From Enterococcus columbae (lineage in GTDB: Bacteria; Bacillota; Bacilli; Lactobacillales; Enterococcaceae), in contig DYWZ01000028.1 of assembly GCA_020742395.1 (NCBI GenBank), positions 1 to 33,635 on the forward strand: 33,635 nucleotides of DNA, written 5' to 3'. The notes under the pieces are model-generated. The model did no database searches. It saw only the letters and a list, made by a program, of their open reading frames with translations, and had not been told where the DNA came from. Position numbers and translations under genes: made by a program. Within the stretch, counting starts at the first letter, position 1. Each line of letters opens with the position of its first letter. Of this stretch, positions 8,731-22,518 are shown in pieces.

Positions 8731-10686
8731 TTAAGCAACTTTCTTTTTCAACGCACCGAACAATACGCCAGAAACGATTGCACCGATGAAGATGAAAGCT
8801 AAGTATAATAATGGGTTAGATACTAGAAGAATGACGAAAATACCTCCGTGTGGGGCCATTAATTTGATTCCCATTAAACCAACTAACGCACCAGCGATAC
8901 CTGAACCAACCATGAAGCTTGGAATTGCACGAACAGGGTCAGAAGCTGCAAATGGAATCGCACCTTCAGTAATGAAGGATAATCCCATAATAATGTTTGT
9001 CAAACCAGATTCACGTTCTTCTTGAGTGAATTTATCTTTAAATAATAATGTAGCAACAAATACAGCGATTGGAGGTACCATACCACCAGCCATTACAGAA
9101 GCCATAACTACTGAACCACCAGTTGCAACTGAAGCGGCTAAAGTACCTGTACCAAACACATAAGCAGCCTTGTTGAAAGGACCACCCATATCAATAGCCA
9201 TCATCGCACCTAAGATTAAACCTAGTAAGACAGCAGAGCTACCAGATAGACCTTGTAAGAAGTTGTTTAAGCCAGTATTGATAGCAGCCATTGGAATGTT
9301 AACAAACAACATCAAGAAACCAGTTAATAATACACCAAGTAATGGGTAAAGTAAGATTGATTTGATTCCTTCTAATGAACGAGGTAGACCCGCTAATAAT
9401 TTTCTAAGTAGTAAGATCACACCACCAGCTAGGAAACCACCAACTAACGCACCAAGGAAACCAGAAGGCACACCAGCTAAAGCGAGCGTTTTTTCACCAC
9501 CAGCAGCAAATGGCACTTTACCCCAAGCTAAACCGCTAGAAGCGATAGAACCAGCAACGAAACCAGCTACTAAACCTGGTTTTTCAGCGATAGAATAAGC
9601 GATATATCCAGCTAAGATTGGTAACATGAAGCCAAATGCGACTCCACCGATACTCTTAAATAAGGCAGCCATTTCATGATAAGAACCTAAGTTTGATAAT
9701 TGATCTTTTGGCACACCCATAAAGTTATCAATTAAAAAGGCAATGGCAATCATAATCCCGCCACCGATAACGAAAGGTAACATTTGTGATACCCCAGCCA
9801 TCAAGTGTTTATAAAAGGCACTACCAAGACCTGATTTTTCTTGGCTTGCTGCAGCAGCTTGTGTTGTTTCTGATTTACCAACATAAACTTCCGCTTTACC
9901 GTCTAAAATTGTTTGGATTAAATCATGTGATTTTTTAATGCCGTCAGCAACTGGACGAGAAAGTAATGGTTTACCACTGAAGCGCGGCATTTCAACTGAC
10001 TTATCCGCTGCGATGATAACCCCTTTGGCACGTTTGATTTCATCAGCAGTCAGACGATTGGCAACTCCAGAAGCACCATTGGTTTCGACTTTAATATCTA
10101 CACCCATTTCGCTAGCCGCTTTTTTCAAAGCATCTTCAGCCATATAAGTGTGAGCAATACCAGTAGGACAAGCAGTAACAGCAACGATAAATGGACGATC
10201 TTTTGGCATATTGATCGCTTCCTTAGGTGTGTCTTCTTCAGCTTCAGCAAATAATGCATTGACTTCATCCGGAGTATTAGCCGCTTTTAATTTACCGACA
10301 AAATCTGCATCGATTAATTTACGAGATAAAGCAGCCAAAGCTTGTAAATGGGTGTCGTTTGCGCCTTCTGGAGCCGCAATCATGAAGAATAGGTAAGTAG
10401 GTTGACCATCTAAGGCTTCATAATCGACCCCATTTGCACTTTTAGCAAATAAAACCGTTGCTTCTTTAACCGCTGCATTTTTGGCGTGAGGCATGGCTAC
10501 ACCGTCACCTAAGCCAGTAGAAGTTTGTGCTTCACGAGCTAAAATACCATCTTTGAAAACTTGTACGTCTGAGATGCGTCCAGCTTGATATAATTTATTG
10601 ACCATTTCATCAATCGCAGCTTTTTTATCAGTTGCTTTTAAATCCATAATCATCGCATCTTTGATTAATAAATCAGTGATATTCAT
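8731..10686 (-). CDS. fruA: PTS fructose transporter subunit EIIABC
   Basis: Imports fructose while phosphorylating it to fructose 1-phosphate. The 651-aa protein has all three domains: EIIA (residues about 5-150, phosphorylated histidine H67 in GVAMPHAKN), EIIB (about 165-262, phosphocysteine C173 in VAVTACPTGIAHT) and EIIC (about 300-645, polytopic membrane domain with many Gly/Ala-rich helices). AAGGAGG lies 6 bases before ATG 10686, so the longer in-frame reading from 10725 is rejected. It is the last gene of fruR-fruK-fruA, 44 bases after fruK, and ends before a strong terminator. FPr-dependent phosphate transfer is family knowledge. Confidence 0.97.
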   Translation of the reverse strand: MNITDLLIKDAMIMDLKATDKKAAIDEMVNKLYQAGRISDVQVFKDGILAREAQTSTGLGDGVAMPHAKNAAVKEATVLFAKSANGVDYEALDGQPTYLFFMIAAPEGANDTHLQALAALSRKLIDADFVGKLKAANTPDEVNALFAEAEEDTPKEAINMPKDRPFIVAVTACPTGIAHTYMAEDALKKAASEMGVDIKVETNGASGVANRLTADEIKRAKGVIIAADKSVEMPRFSGKPLLSRPVADGIKKSHDLIQTILDGKAEVYVGKSETTQAAAASQEKSGLGSAFYKHLMAGVSQMLPFVIGGGIMIAIAFLIDNFMGVPKDQLSNLGSYHEMAALFKSIGGVAFGFMLPILAGYIAYSIAEKPGLVAGFVAGSIASSGLAWGKVPFAAGGEKTLALAGVPSGFLGALVGGFLAGGVILLLRKLLAGLPRSLEGIKSILLYPLLGVLLTGFLMLFVNIPMAAINTGLNNFLQGLSGSSAVLLGLILGAMMAIDMGGPFNKAAYVFGTGTLAASVATGGSVVMASVMAGGMVPPIAVFVATLLFKDKFTQEERESGLTNIIMGLSFITEGAIPFAASDPVRAIPSFMVGSGIAGALVGLMGIKLMAPHGGIFVILLVSNPLLYLAFIFIGAIVSGVLFGALKKKVA

Positions 10687-10730
10687 CTTTATCCTCCTTA
10701 GTTTTCCGTAATTTTTTTCCATCATTCTTT

Positions 10731-11642
10731 TTATAATTTTGTTACAACAACTTCAGGTAATAATTCTTGAATAAATGCTTTTGTTGCTAAATCATCAGAA
10801 AAGGCTGTCGCACTACCACAAGCAACCCCCCATTTGAAGGCTTCAATTGGATCGTTGGTTTTGGCATAATGACCGATAAACCCAGCAATCATTGAATCTC
10901 CAGCACCGACAGAATTTTTTAGCTCACGTTTTAATACATTAGATTGATAAATGCCTGATTCAGTAAATAATAATGCGCCATCGCCAGCCATCGAAATGAT
11001 GACATTTTTCGCGCCGTCAGCTAACATTTTTTGGCCATAAGGCAAGATATCTGCAATCGATGCAAAGCTTGTTTGATAAAGATCCGCTAACTCATGATTA
11101 TTTGGTTTTACTAATAATGGTTGTTTTGGTAGAGCAGCTAATAAATCTTTACCGGTTGTGTCAATGACGAAATCCGCACCTTTGTCTTTGATAATCTCAA
11201 TGAGTTCTTGATAAAAACCTTGAGAAAGTCCTGCTGGTAAGCTACCAGCTAAAACAACGATATCGCCAGCCTTCACTTGATTTAAGGAAGCCTTCAATTG
11301 ATTGATTTCATCATCAGAAAGAGTAGGGCCTTGACCGTTGATTTCGGTTTCTTCACCTGCTTTCAATTTAATATTAATACGAGTATCAGATTGAATAGCT
11401 GTAAATTGGGTATCAATTGCTTCTGCCTTCAAATGATCCTCGATAAACTTACCTGTAAAACCACCAATAAAGCCTAAAGCAGTAGAAGAGGCATCAATTC
11501 GTTTTAAAATACGAGAAACGTTGATTCCTTTACCACCAGGGAATTTGGCATCATGTGACATTCGATTAACACTACCAATCGTTAATTCATCCACATGAAC
11601 GATGTAGTCAATTGATGGATTTAAAGTCATAGTATAAATCAT
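10731..11642 (-). CDS. fruK: 1-phosphofructokinase
   Basis: Converts fructose 1-phosphate to fructose 1,6-bisphosphate with ATP, feeding PTS-imported fructose into glycolysis. The 303-aa PfkB-family protein has the first signature GGKGIN (36-41) and the C-terminal GAGD motif (246-249) with catalytic D249. The start MIYTMTLNPSIDYI is the canonical N terminus. GGAGG lies in the last codons of fruR, 13 bases before ATG 11642, a rather long spacing that suggests translational coupling to fruR (gap of 8 bases). Confidence 0.95.
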   Translation of the reverse strand: MIYTMTLNPSIDYIVHVDELTIGSVNRMSHDAKFPGGKGINVSRILKRIDASSTALGFIGGFTGKFIEDHLKAEAIDTQFTAIQSDTRINIKLKAGEETEINGQGPTLSDDEINQLKASLNQVKAGDIVVLAGSLPAGLSQGFYQELIEIIKDKGADFVIDTTGKDLLAALPKQPLLVKPNNHELADLYQTSFASIADILPYGQKMLADGAKNVIISMAGDGALLFTESGIYQSNVLKRELKNSVGAGDSMIAGFIGHYAKTNDPIEAFKWGVACGSATAFSDDLATKAFIQELLPEVVVTKL

Positions 11643-11650
11643 GATTAAAA

Positions 11651-12400
11651 TTAAACCTCCGTAATTCTAGTTTGCAACTGCAATTTTTTTAACAAGTCTT
11701 TTGGACATTTGCTAGTAATAATTTCAGCTTGTGATAAATCAGCGACATGGGTAAAAGCCGTTTGTTGTAATTTCGACGCATCGAGTAGGGCAAAGACCAT
11801 TTGACTTTGTGCAATTGCCAGTTTTTTAATCATTGCTTCTTCAGGATCAGGTGTTGTAAAGCCGTTTTCTAAATGCGCACCATTCATCCCCATAAAAGCC
11901 TTGTTAAACCGAAACTGCTGCAATTGTTGTGCAGTAGAAAAACCAGTAATCGCATTGGTTGATAACTTAATCGAGCCACCGAGAATGACTGTATCAATCT
12001 CTTTTTCCACTAATAAAGCGGCGTGCTTGACTGAATTGGTAACCACCTTGATATTTAGATTTGCGTCGATAAAAGGAATCATCGCCATTGTCGAAGTTCC
12101 TGCATCGATATAAACGACATCATTGGGTTTGATCAACTCAGCAGCATACTTACCAATTAGTAATTTTTCTTCGTGATGTTTCCCTTGCTTCTCAGACATG
12201 TTGGCTTCGAAGTTTAGCTGTTGTTTTTTCTTGGCACCACCATGGATACGAATTAAAAGACCTTGATTCTCCAAATGTTGTAAATCACGACGAATAGTTG
12301 ATTCAGAGGCTTCCAATGGATCAAGTAATTCAGCAATAGTGATGATGTCATTTTCTTCCAAACTAGCTAAAATTCGTTGGTGTCTTTCATCTGTAAGCAT
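11651..12400 (-). CDS. fruR: DeoR-family fructose operon regulator FruR
   Basis: 249-aa transcription regulator with an N-terminal DeoR winged helix (residues 1-57; helix STIRRDLQHLENQGLL, then the typical IHGGA) and a C-terminal sugar-phosphate sensing domain related to ribose-5-phosphate isomerase (YIDAGTSTMAMIPFI near 97-111). GGGAGGTGAT precedes ATG 12400. It leads the fruR-fruK-fruA operon. In Lactococcus lactis the orthologue responds to fructose 1-phosphate and binds direct repeats upstream of its own operon; a matching 10-bp repeat array lies at 12451-12490 here. Autoregulation is therefore likely. Confidence 0.94.
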   Translation of the reverse strand: MLTDERHQRILASLEENDIITIAELLDPLEASESTIRRDLQHLENQGLLIRIHGGAKKKQQLNFEANMSEKQGKHHEEKLLIGKYAAELIKPNDVVYIDAGTSTMAMIPFIDANLNIKVVTNSVKHAALLVEKEIDTVILGGSIKLSTNAITGFSTAQQLQQFRFNKAFMGMNGAHLENGFTTPDPEEAMIKKLAIAQSQMVFALLDASKLQQTAFTHVADLSQAEIITSKCPKDLLKKLQLQTRITEV

Positions 12401-12423
12401 TTACAATCACCTCCCACGAATGT

Positions 12424-12452
12424 ATAGTATCATATCGAAAACCATAAATCAA
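12424..12452 (-). promoter_or_regulatory. fruRKA promoter
   Basis: Minus-strand TTGATT (12452-12447), 17-base spacer, TACTAT (12429-12424) with TG one base before it. The -35 touches the first of the 10-bp repeats upstream. Confidence 0.6.
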
Positions 12453-12490
12453 TCAGTTTCTGTCAAAAAACTTCAAAATAATTCAAAAAT
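12451..12490 (-). promoter_or_regulatory. Putative FruR operator: four 10-bp direct repeats
   Basis: Plus-strand units aatcagtttc, tgtcaaaaaa, cttcaaaata and attcaaaaat follow head to tail, with TCA at exactly the same phase (12453, 12463, 12473, 12483). The array abuts the -35 of the fruR promoter, a position suited to an activator. A second cluster with CTGTCAGAAAACATTCAAAT lies at 12502-12521, about four helical turns further upstream. Repeats on one face of the helix agree with DeoR-family FruR binding in lactococci. Confidence 0.6.
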
Positions 12491-12637
12491 AAATCGCTTA
12501 ACTGTCAGAAAACATTCAAATTCAGTCATAAATGAGAGGAAGTGAGCAGAAAAAGGGGAGTTAGAGAAGAAAGTTAGGTTTTGTTTTTACGATAATATTT
12601 AAATCAAAGTAATATGGTTTTTAGAACTGTTTCAAGG

Positions 12638-12643
12638 TATAAT
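12638..12643 (+). promoter_or_regulatory. -10 box upstream of the GIY-YIG/DUF2075 gene
   Basis: A perfect TATAAT lies 58 bases before the TTG start. No good -35 hexamer is seen at 16-18 bases. Confidence 0.45.
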
Positions 12644-12700
12644 TGGACTCATAAAAATAATAAAAAGATACAGAATCTTATTATATAGAGGTGTATTGTT

Positions 12701-14467
12701 TTGGTTGAAGTAGAATCACCTATTGTATATAACCTAGCTTATAATGAAGAAGCGCTAAAAGAATTTAAAGAGCGTTTTGCTCCCAACAAAGATAGTAAAT
12801 ATTTACTGAATTATCCTACCGTTTATATTGTCAATGATAAAGATGAAAGACAAAGTTATACTGTTTACGTTGGTGAAACTAATGATATTGTCCGTCGCAC
12901 ATTAGAACATCTAAAAACAGATGACCAAATTCGTGAAGATTGGTATGCATTAAAGCATTCTCAAACTTCTCAAATGTATGTAATTGGTCACAAGCATTTT
13001 AATAAATCACTTACATTAGATATTGAGAATCGCTTAATGCATTTCTTATCTAGTGTTGAAGGAATTAAACATGTTTATAATCGTCGAACGAATCCGCAAA
13101 GTGACTATTATACATCGGAAGAATTAGAACCAATTTTTTCCAAAATATGGCGAAAATTACGTCAAAAAAATAAAGAGTTATTTCCTTTAGAGCGAGTGAT
13201 TAAAGATTCAGCAATTTTTAAAGCTTCGCCATTTCATAAGTTAACCCAAGAGCAGCTTGCAGCAAAGGATTTAATCATTCAAAAAATAGAATCTGCGCTT
13301 ACTAAAGACAGTATAGGTCAGTTAATTTTAGTTAATGGTCAAGCTGGAACGGGTAAAACAGTATTAATGAGTAGCTTATTTTGTGATTTACTTGAGCTGT
13401 CTGCACAAGAAGAATATCCATTATTTACTGACCGAAGTATTCATTTGTTGGTAAACCATGACCAGCAATTAAAGGTTTATGAACAAATTGTAAAAAAATT
13501 GGGTTATTCGCTAGATGAGGATATCCCTATAGTGTCTAAACCAACAAGATTTATTGATCGCACTCCAATAGATCATCCTGTTGATGTTGTGGTTATTGAT
13601 GAAGCCCATCTATTATGGACACAAGGTAAGCAGGCTTATCGTGGTAAAAATCAATTATTTGATATTTTACAGCGTGCGCGTATTGTCGTTGTAGTTTTTG
13701 ATGAAAATCAAATCTTATCTCGTGAGCAACATTGGGAAAGTAAGGATTTAGCCTATTTAAAGCATGATGCTATCCAAAATAATCGTTACATTGAATTAAA
13801 AAATCAAATGAGGATTAATGCAAGTGCCGAAACGGTCAATTGGATTCGTCAGTTTACAGATAATCGTGAAATATTGCCAATACCTAACGATGAAAATTAT
13901 GATTTACGAATATTCGATAATCCAGCAGAGATGTTTGCGGCGATCAAGTCTAAAGTAGAGAATCAAGAATATGGTTTGTCACGAATGTTAGCGACCTTTG
14001 ATTGGGATTATATTGATAAAAAGAAACCAAAAGATAGTGCATATTGGAATGTATCTGTAGGTGATTTTCATTTGCCATGGAATTTACAATTGCCAACAAG
14101 TGCAGCCCAAAAGCGACGCAATCGATCCTTGGCATGGGCGGAGCAAGAGCAAACAATCGATGAAGTTGGCTCAACCTTTACTATTCAGGGTTTTGATTTG
14201 AACTATGCTGGCGTAATTATTGGTCCGTCAGTAAAATATCGCGATGGTAAAATTGTTTTTGACCGTGAGGCTAGTAAAAATAAAAAAGCAACTCAACGAA
14301 GAGAACTTAAAAATGGAGAGAAGGTTTATCTGTCTGATACCTTATTGAAAAATGAATTAAATGTTTTACTAACTAGAGGTGTCAATGGTTTGTATTTATA
14401 TGCCGTTGATCCTGCGTTACAAGAAAAATTATTGGAAATGCAAAAATTAAGAACAAACTCTATATAA
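12701..14467 (+). CDS. GIY-YIG nuclease-like domain fused to DUF2075 helicase-like ATPase
   Basis: 588-aa protein read from a TTG start at 12701, chosen because GAGGTG at 12688-12693 sits 7 bases upstream and no ATG competes. Residues about 38-130 form a GIY-YIG-type nuclease domain: VYI (41-43), VYVGE (55-59), R65/R66 and an acidic E109 in DIENRL. Residues about 180-580 form a DUF2075 (Schlafen group 3-like) P-loop ATPase: Walker A GQAGTGKT (213-220), Walker B VVVIDEAH (296-303) and late helicase-like motifs TFTIQGFDLNYAGVIIG and LLTRGVNGLYLY. DNA or RNA cleavage coupled to ATP-driven remodelling is inferred. The gene stands alone between fruR and pcrA with its own promoter and terminator; similar proteins occur across Firmicutes and a defence role is only a possibility. 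Confidence 0.85.
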   Translation: MVEVESPIVYNLAYNEEALKEFKERFAPNKDSKYLLNYPTVYIVNDKDERQSYTVYVGETNDIVRRTLEHLKTDDQIREDWYALKHSQTSQMYVIGHKHFNKSLTLDIENRLMHFLSSVEGIKHVYNRRTNPQSDYYTSEELEPIFSKIWRKLRQKNKELFPLERVIKDSAIFKASPFHKLTQEQLAAKDLIIQKIESALTKDSIGQLILVNGQAGTGKTVLMSSLFCDLLELSAQEEYPLFTDRSIHLLVNHDQQLKVYEQIVKKLGYSLDEDIPIVSKPTRFIDRTPIDHPVDVVVIDEAHLLWTQGKQAYRGKNQLFDILQRARIVVVVFDENQILSREQHWESKDLAYLKHDAIQNNRYIELKNQMRINASAETVNWIRQFTDNREILPIPNDENYDLRIFDNPAEMFAAIKSKVENQEYGLSRMLATFDWDYIDKKKPKDSAYWNVSVGDFHLPWNLQLPTSAAQKRRNRSLAWAEQEQTIDEVGSTFTIQGFDLNYAGVIIGPSVKYRDGKIVFDREASKNKKATQRRELKNGEKVYLSDTLLKNELNVLLTRGVNGLYLYAVDPALQEKLLEMQKLRTNSI

Positions 14468-14473
14468 AAAATC

Positions 14474-14513
14474 ATTCCTCACACCAATTTTAGTATGGAT
14501 TGGTGTGAGGAAT
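14474..14513. terminator. Bidirectional terminator hairpin
   Basis: ATTCCTCACACCAAT (14474-14488) and ATTGGTGTGAGGAAT (14499-14513) form a perfect 15-bp stem with a 10-base loop. A T6 run follows it on the minus strand (14472-14464 region), while the plus-strand T run is interrupted. It can therefore end the helicase gene and also a minus-strand transcript from the micro-ORFs at 14536-14612. Confidence 0.75.
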
Positions 14514-14535
14514 TTGGTCTATTTTAATGAATAAT

Positions 14536-14612
14536 TTAGTTACTATTAGTAGGCAATTTACGTAAATAATTTCTTGGCTTGCGATTGCTCATTTTTTAAG
14601 TATGAATGGCAT
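14536..14612 (-). CDS. Two overlapping micro-ORFs with strong RBS
   Basis: On the minus strand AAAAAAGGAGA (14628-14618) lies 6 bases before ATG 14612. This opens MPFILKK and stops at TGA 14591-14589; the stop overlaps a second ATG at 14592 that reads MSNRKPRNYLRKLPTNSN to TAA 14538-14536. The junction is AAAAAATGAG: a -1 slip on the A run would join both into one 25-aa basic peptide. A perfect hairpin with a T run on this strand follows. No family is recognised. It may be a coupled pair, a frameshifted small gene, or chance. Confidence 0.35.
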
Positions 14613-14639
14613 TTCCGTCTCCTTTTTTCCTTTTTCCTA

Positions 14640-14667
14640 TGAACAGAACATATATTCGTGGTATAAT
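14640..14667 (+). promoter_or_regulatory. pcrA promoter
   Basis: TGAACA (14640-14645), 16-base spacer, TATAAT (14662-14667) with TG one base upstream. The 90-base leader holds a small TAGGT/ACCTA hairpin (14715-14731). Confidence 0.65.
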
Positions 14668-14757
14668 TGAAAAGATTGAATGAGGCATTGAGCGTTGTTT
14701 CGATGCTAAGCTGCTAGGTGCTATGAACCTAAATTTGAATTAAAAGGAAGATTTTAC

Positions 14758-19136
<4,379 letters not shown>

Positions 19137-19223
19137 TACTAGTAAAAAAGCGTTGTTCCCTTCATTTTATTTGGCAAAAGTTGATTTTTTTAATGAAATT
19201 TAAAAAAGATTTCTGAATTATAT

Positions 19224-19251
19224 TTGATGATTTTCAATAAAATGTTACAAT
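19224..19251 (+). promoter_or_regulatory. gatCAB promoter
   Basis: TTGATG (19224-19229), 16-base spacer, TACAAT (19246-19251) with TG one base upstream, 46 bases before gatC. It marks a new transcription unit after ligA. Confidence 0.6.
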
Positions 19252-19297
19252 ACAACAGTGAAAAGTATGAGCATACGTGAAAAATAAGGAGGAGCTT

Positions 19298-19603
19298 ATG
19301 GCAATTAGTGAACAACAGGTAAAGCATGTCGCAAAATTAGCGAAATTATCCTTTCCAGAAGCAGAATTGCATGAATTTACCACTCAATTAGGAAAAATTA
19401 TTGATATGGTTGAATTATTAGAAGAAGTTGATACAACTGGTGTTCCATTTACTTCTAACGTGGTGGAAAGTATCAATGTCTTACGTGAAGACAAGGCGCA
19501 AGCTGGTTTCGACCGTAACGAACTATTAAAGAATGTACCAGAATCTGAAAATGGATTTATCAAGGTACCAGCAATTATTGATAATGGGGAGGCTGGCGCA
19601 TAA
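19298..19603 (+). CDS. gatC: Asp-tRNA(Asn)/Glu-tRNA(Gln) amidotransferase subunit C
   Basis: 101-aa small subunit that stabilises GatA and belts GatA to GatB. It starts [17 protein letters not shown] and contains the conserved [20 protein letters not shown] helix with the following VLREDKA. AAGGAGGAG lies 4-5 bases before ATG 19298; the in-frame GTG at 19277 lies before that binding site and is rejected. The stop overlaps the gatA start (TAATG). Confidence 0.95.
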   Translation: MAISEQQVKHVAKLAKLSFPEAELHEFTTQLGKIIDMVELLEEVDTTGVPFTSNVVESINVLREDKAQAGFDRNELLKNVPESENGFIKVPAIIDNGEAGA

Positions 19604-21072
19604 TGACTAAATTATATGATCAATCTTTAGAACAATTACACGCCTTATTAGTGTCTAAAGAAATCAGTGCAACTGACTTAACCAAAGAAACCTTAGCACG
19701 CATTAAGGCAACAGATGATCAAGTAGAAGCGTTTATTACTGTAAGCGAAGAAAAAGCTTTAGAAGTGGCTAAAGGAATTGATGCAAAAGGAATCGATGCA
19801 AACAATGTCTTAGCCGGTATTCCAATCGGGATTAAAGATAATATCGTAACCAAGGATATCCGCACAACAGCGGCTTCAAAAATCCTTTATAACTTTGAAC
19901 CAATCTATGACGCAACGGTTATGGATAAGGTCTATCAAGCAGATATGATTCCTGTGGGTAAATTAAACATGGATGAATTTGCGATGGGCGGAAGTACCGA
20001 AACCTCTTACTTCAAAAAGACCAAAAATGCATGGGATTTCACTAAAGTACCAGGTGGTTCTTCAGGTGGTTCTGCAGCGGCAGTGGCTGCTGGTCAAGTC
20101 CCAGTTTCATTAGGCTCTGATACAGGTGGTTCTATTCGCCAACCAGCTGCATTTAATGGGATTGTTGGTATGAAACCAACTTATGGACGCGTATCACGTT
20201 TTGGTTTAATTGCGTTCGCTTCTTCATTAGATCAAATTGGTCCATTAACTCGTAATGTAAAAGACAATGCTTTAGCGTTAAACGCCATCAGTGGTTATGA
20301 TCCAAAAGATGGTACCTCTGCAGGCGTTGAAGTACCTGATTTTGCTGCTAAAATCGGTCAATCAGTGAAAGGCATGAAGATTGCATTACCAAAAGAATAT
20401 CTAGGTGAAGGAATTGAACCTGGCGTAAAAGAAGCGGTCTTAAAAGCTGCTGAAACTTTCCGTGCATTAGGTGCAACGGTTGAAGAAGTAAGCTTACCAC
20501 ATTCTAAATATGGGGTTGCTGTTTATTATATCATCGCCTCATCAGAAGCAAGTTCAAACTTACAACGTTTCGATGGTATCCGTTATGGCTATCGTTCAGA
20601 AAATATCTCTAATCTTGAAGATGTATATGTTAACTCTCGTAGTGAAGGCTTTGGTACAGAAGTAAAACGTCGGATCATGTTAGGAACATTCTCACTATCA
20701 GCTGGTTATTATGATGCTTACTTCAAAAAAGCTGGGCAAGTTCGTACATTAATCAAACAAGATTTTGATAATGTCTTTAAAGACTATGATTTAATCATCG
20801 GTCCAGCATCACCAACAGTTGCTTATGGTATTGGTGAAAATATCAATGATCCAATTACAATGTATCTAAGTGATATCTTAACCATCCCAGTGAACCTTGC
20901 AGGTCTACCAGGGATGTCTGTTCCATGTGGTTTTAGTGAAGGACTACCTGTTGGTTTACAAATCATCGGCAAACACTTCGATGAACAAACGATGTATCAA
21001 GCAGCTGCTGCCTTTGAACAAGCAACTGACTTCCATACGAAAAAACCTGTTATTTTAGGAGGAGCAGAATAA
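19603..21072 (+). CDS. gatA: Asp-tRNA(Asn)/Glu-tRNA(Gln) amidotransferase subunit A
   Basis: 489-aa glutaminase subunit of the transamidation complex that makes Gln-tRNA(Gln) from Glu-tRNA(Gln). It is an amidase-signature enzyme with the Ser-cisSer-Lys triad at S177 ([10 protein letters not shown]), S153 ([10 protein letters not shown]) and K78 (GIKDN), one less than the Staphylococcus aureus numbering. Codons at both ends overlap gatC and gatB by one base, so the three subunits are translationally coupled. Its presence implies no glutaminyl-tRNA synthetase route, as in most Firmicutes. Confidence 0.97.
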   Translation: MTKLYDQSLEQLHALLVSKEISATDLTKETLARIKATDDQVEAFITVSEEKALEVAKGIDAKGIDANNVLAGIPIGIKDNIVTKDIRTTAASKILYNFEPIYDATVMDKVYQADMIPVGKLNMDEFAMGGSTETSYFKKTKNAWDFTKVPGGSSGGSAAAVAAGQVPVSLGSDTGGSIRQPAAFNGIVGMKPTYGRVSRFGLIAFASSLDQIGPLTRNVKDNALALNAISGYDPKDGTSAGVEVPDFAAKIGQSVKGMKIALPKEYLGEGIEPGVKEAVLKAAETFRALGATVEEVSLPHSKYGVAVYYIIASSEASSNLQRFDGIRYGYRSENISNLEDVYVNSRSEGFGTEVKRRIMLGTFSLSAGYYDAYFKKAGQVRTLIKQDFDNVFKDYDLIIGPASPTVAYGIGENINDPITMYLSDILTIPVNLAGLPGMSVPCGFSEGLPVGLQIIGKHFDEQTMYQAAAAFEQATDFHTKKPVILGGAE

Positions 21073-22502
21073 TGAATTTTGAAACAGTCATCGGGCTTGA
21101 AGTCCACGTTGAATTAAAAACAGATTCAAAAATCTTTTCTCCAGCTCCTGCGCATTTTGGTGCTGAGCCAAATAGCAATACAAACGTAATTGACTGGGGA
21201 TATCCAGGTGTTTTACCTGTAATGAATAAACGTGCCTTAGAATTTGGGATGAAAGCAGCACTAGCTTTAAACTGCCAAATTTCTAAAGACACGCACTTTG
21301 ATCGTAAAAACTACTTCTATCCTGATAATCCAAAAGCCTACCAAATTTCACAATTTGACCAACCAATCGGACATGACGGTTGGATTGAAATTGAAGTAGA
21401 AGGTAAGAAGAAAAAAATCCGCATTGAACGGGTGCACCTAGAAGAAGATGCTGGGAAAAACATGCACGGCAATGAAGGCTATTCCTATGTCGACTTAAAC
21501 CGTCAAGGCACCCCATTAATTGAAATTGTTTCTGAAGCCGATATGCGTTCACCAGAAGAAGCCTATGCTTATTTAGAAGCTTTACGCTCAATCATCCAAT
21601 TTACCGAAGTTTCTGACGTGAAGATGGAAGAGGGCTCAATGCGCTGTGATGCAAATATCTCTTTACGCCCATATGGCCAAGAAGCCTTTGGTACAAAGAC
21701 CGAATTGAAGAACCTAAACTCAATGACCTTCGTTAAAAAAGGCTTAGCCTACGAAGAAAAACGTCAAGCTAAGGTATTGTTATCAGGTGGCGAAATTAAA
21801 CAAGAAACTCGCCGCTTTGATGAAAAGACTAACCAAACAATTCTTATGCGGGTAAAAGAAGGCTCATCAGACTACCGTTACTTCCCAGAGCCAGATATTC
21901 CACGCTTTGTTATTGATGATTCTTGGATTGAAGAGGTTCGCCAAAGCTTACCAGAAATGCCTGCTAAACGTCGCGAACGTTATATCAATGAATTGGAATT
22001 ACCGGAATATGACGCAATGGTCTTAACTCAAACTAAAGAAATGTCTGATTTCTTCGATGCAACCATTGCAAACGGTGCAGATGCGAAATTAGCTTCAAAC
22101 TGGTTAATGGGTGAAGTTTCAGCTTACTTAAACAGTGAAAAATTAACCTTAGATCAAGTGAAATTAACACCAGAAAATCTAGCTGGTATGATTCAATTAA
22201 TCGTAGATGGCACCATTTCTTCTAAGATTGCGAAAAAAGTCTTCCAAGAATTAATTAAAAATGGTGGCGATCCAAAAGTAATCGTTAAAGAAAAAGGCTT
22301 GATTCAATTATCTGATCCAGCACAATTATTACCAATGATTAATGAAGTCTTAGACAACAATGCACAATCAGTAGAAGACTTCAAAAACGGAAAAGATCGC
22401 GCAGTTGGCTTCTTAGTCGGCCAAATCATGAAAGCGACAAAAGGTCAAGCAAACCCAGGTGTCGTTAACCAATTATTACAACAAGAATTAGCAAAACGCT
22501 AA
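21072..22502 (+). CDS. gatB: Asp-tRNA(Asn)/Glu-tRNA(Gln) amidotransferase subunit B
   Basis: 476-aa kinase/transferase subunit that recognises the mischarged tRNA, activates the acyl group with ATP and receives ammonia from GatA. Signatures: [10 protein letters not shown] at the N terminus, the [20 protein letters not shown] cradle motif (about 76-95), [13 protein letters not shown], and a C-terminal helical plus YqeY-like tail domain (about 320-476). Coupled to gatA by a TAATG overlap. dgkB follows after 16 bases, so it may be part of the same operon. Confidence 0.97.
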   Translation: MNFETVIGLEVHVELKTDSKIFSPAPAHFGAEPNSNTNVIDWGYPGVLPVMNKRALEFGMKAALALNCQISKDTHFDRKNYFYPDNPKAYQISQFDQPIGHDGWIEIEVEGKKKKIRIERVHLEEDAGKNMHGNEGYSYVDLNRQGTPLIEIVSEADMRSPEEAYAYLEALRSIIQFTEVSDVKMEEGSMRCDANISLRPYGQEAFGTKTELKNLNSMTFVKKGLAYEEKRQAKVLLSGGEIKQETRRFDEKTNQTILMRVKEGSSDYRYFPEPDIPRFVIDDSWIEEVRQSLPEMPAKRRERYINELELPEYDAMVLTQTKEMSDFFDATIANGADAKLASNWLMGEVSAYLNSEKLTLDQVKLTPENLAGMIQLIVDGTISSKIAKKVFQELIKNGGDPKVIVKEKGLIQLSDPAQLLPMINEVLDNNAQSVEDFKNGKDRAVGFLVGQIMKATKGQANPGVVNQLLQQELAKR

Positions 22503-22518
22503 AGTTAGAGGGCAAGAA

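Noticed and set aside
8786..10396. Plus-strand open frames inside fruA (8786-9025, 9362-9598, 9938-10147, 10211-10396)
   Set aside because: They are antisense to a well-supported PTS gene, lack binding sites and have unnatural Pro/Ala/Lys-rich composition.
14556..14567. Perfect palindrome ATTTACGTAAAT
   Set aside because: Short and AT-rich, it lies inside the micro-ORF at 14536-14592; a binding site is possible but nothing supports it.
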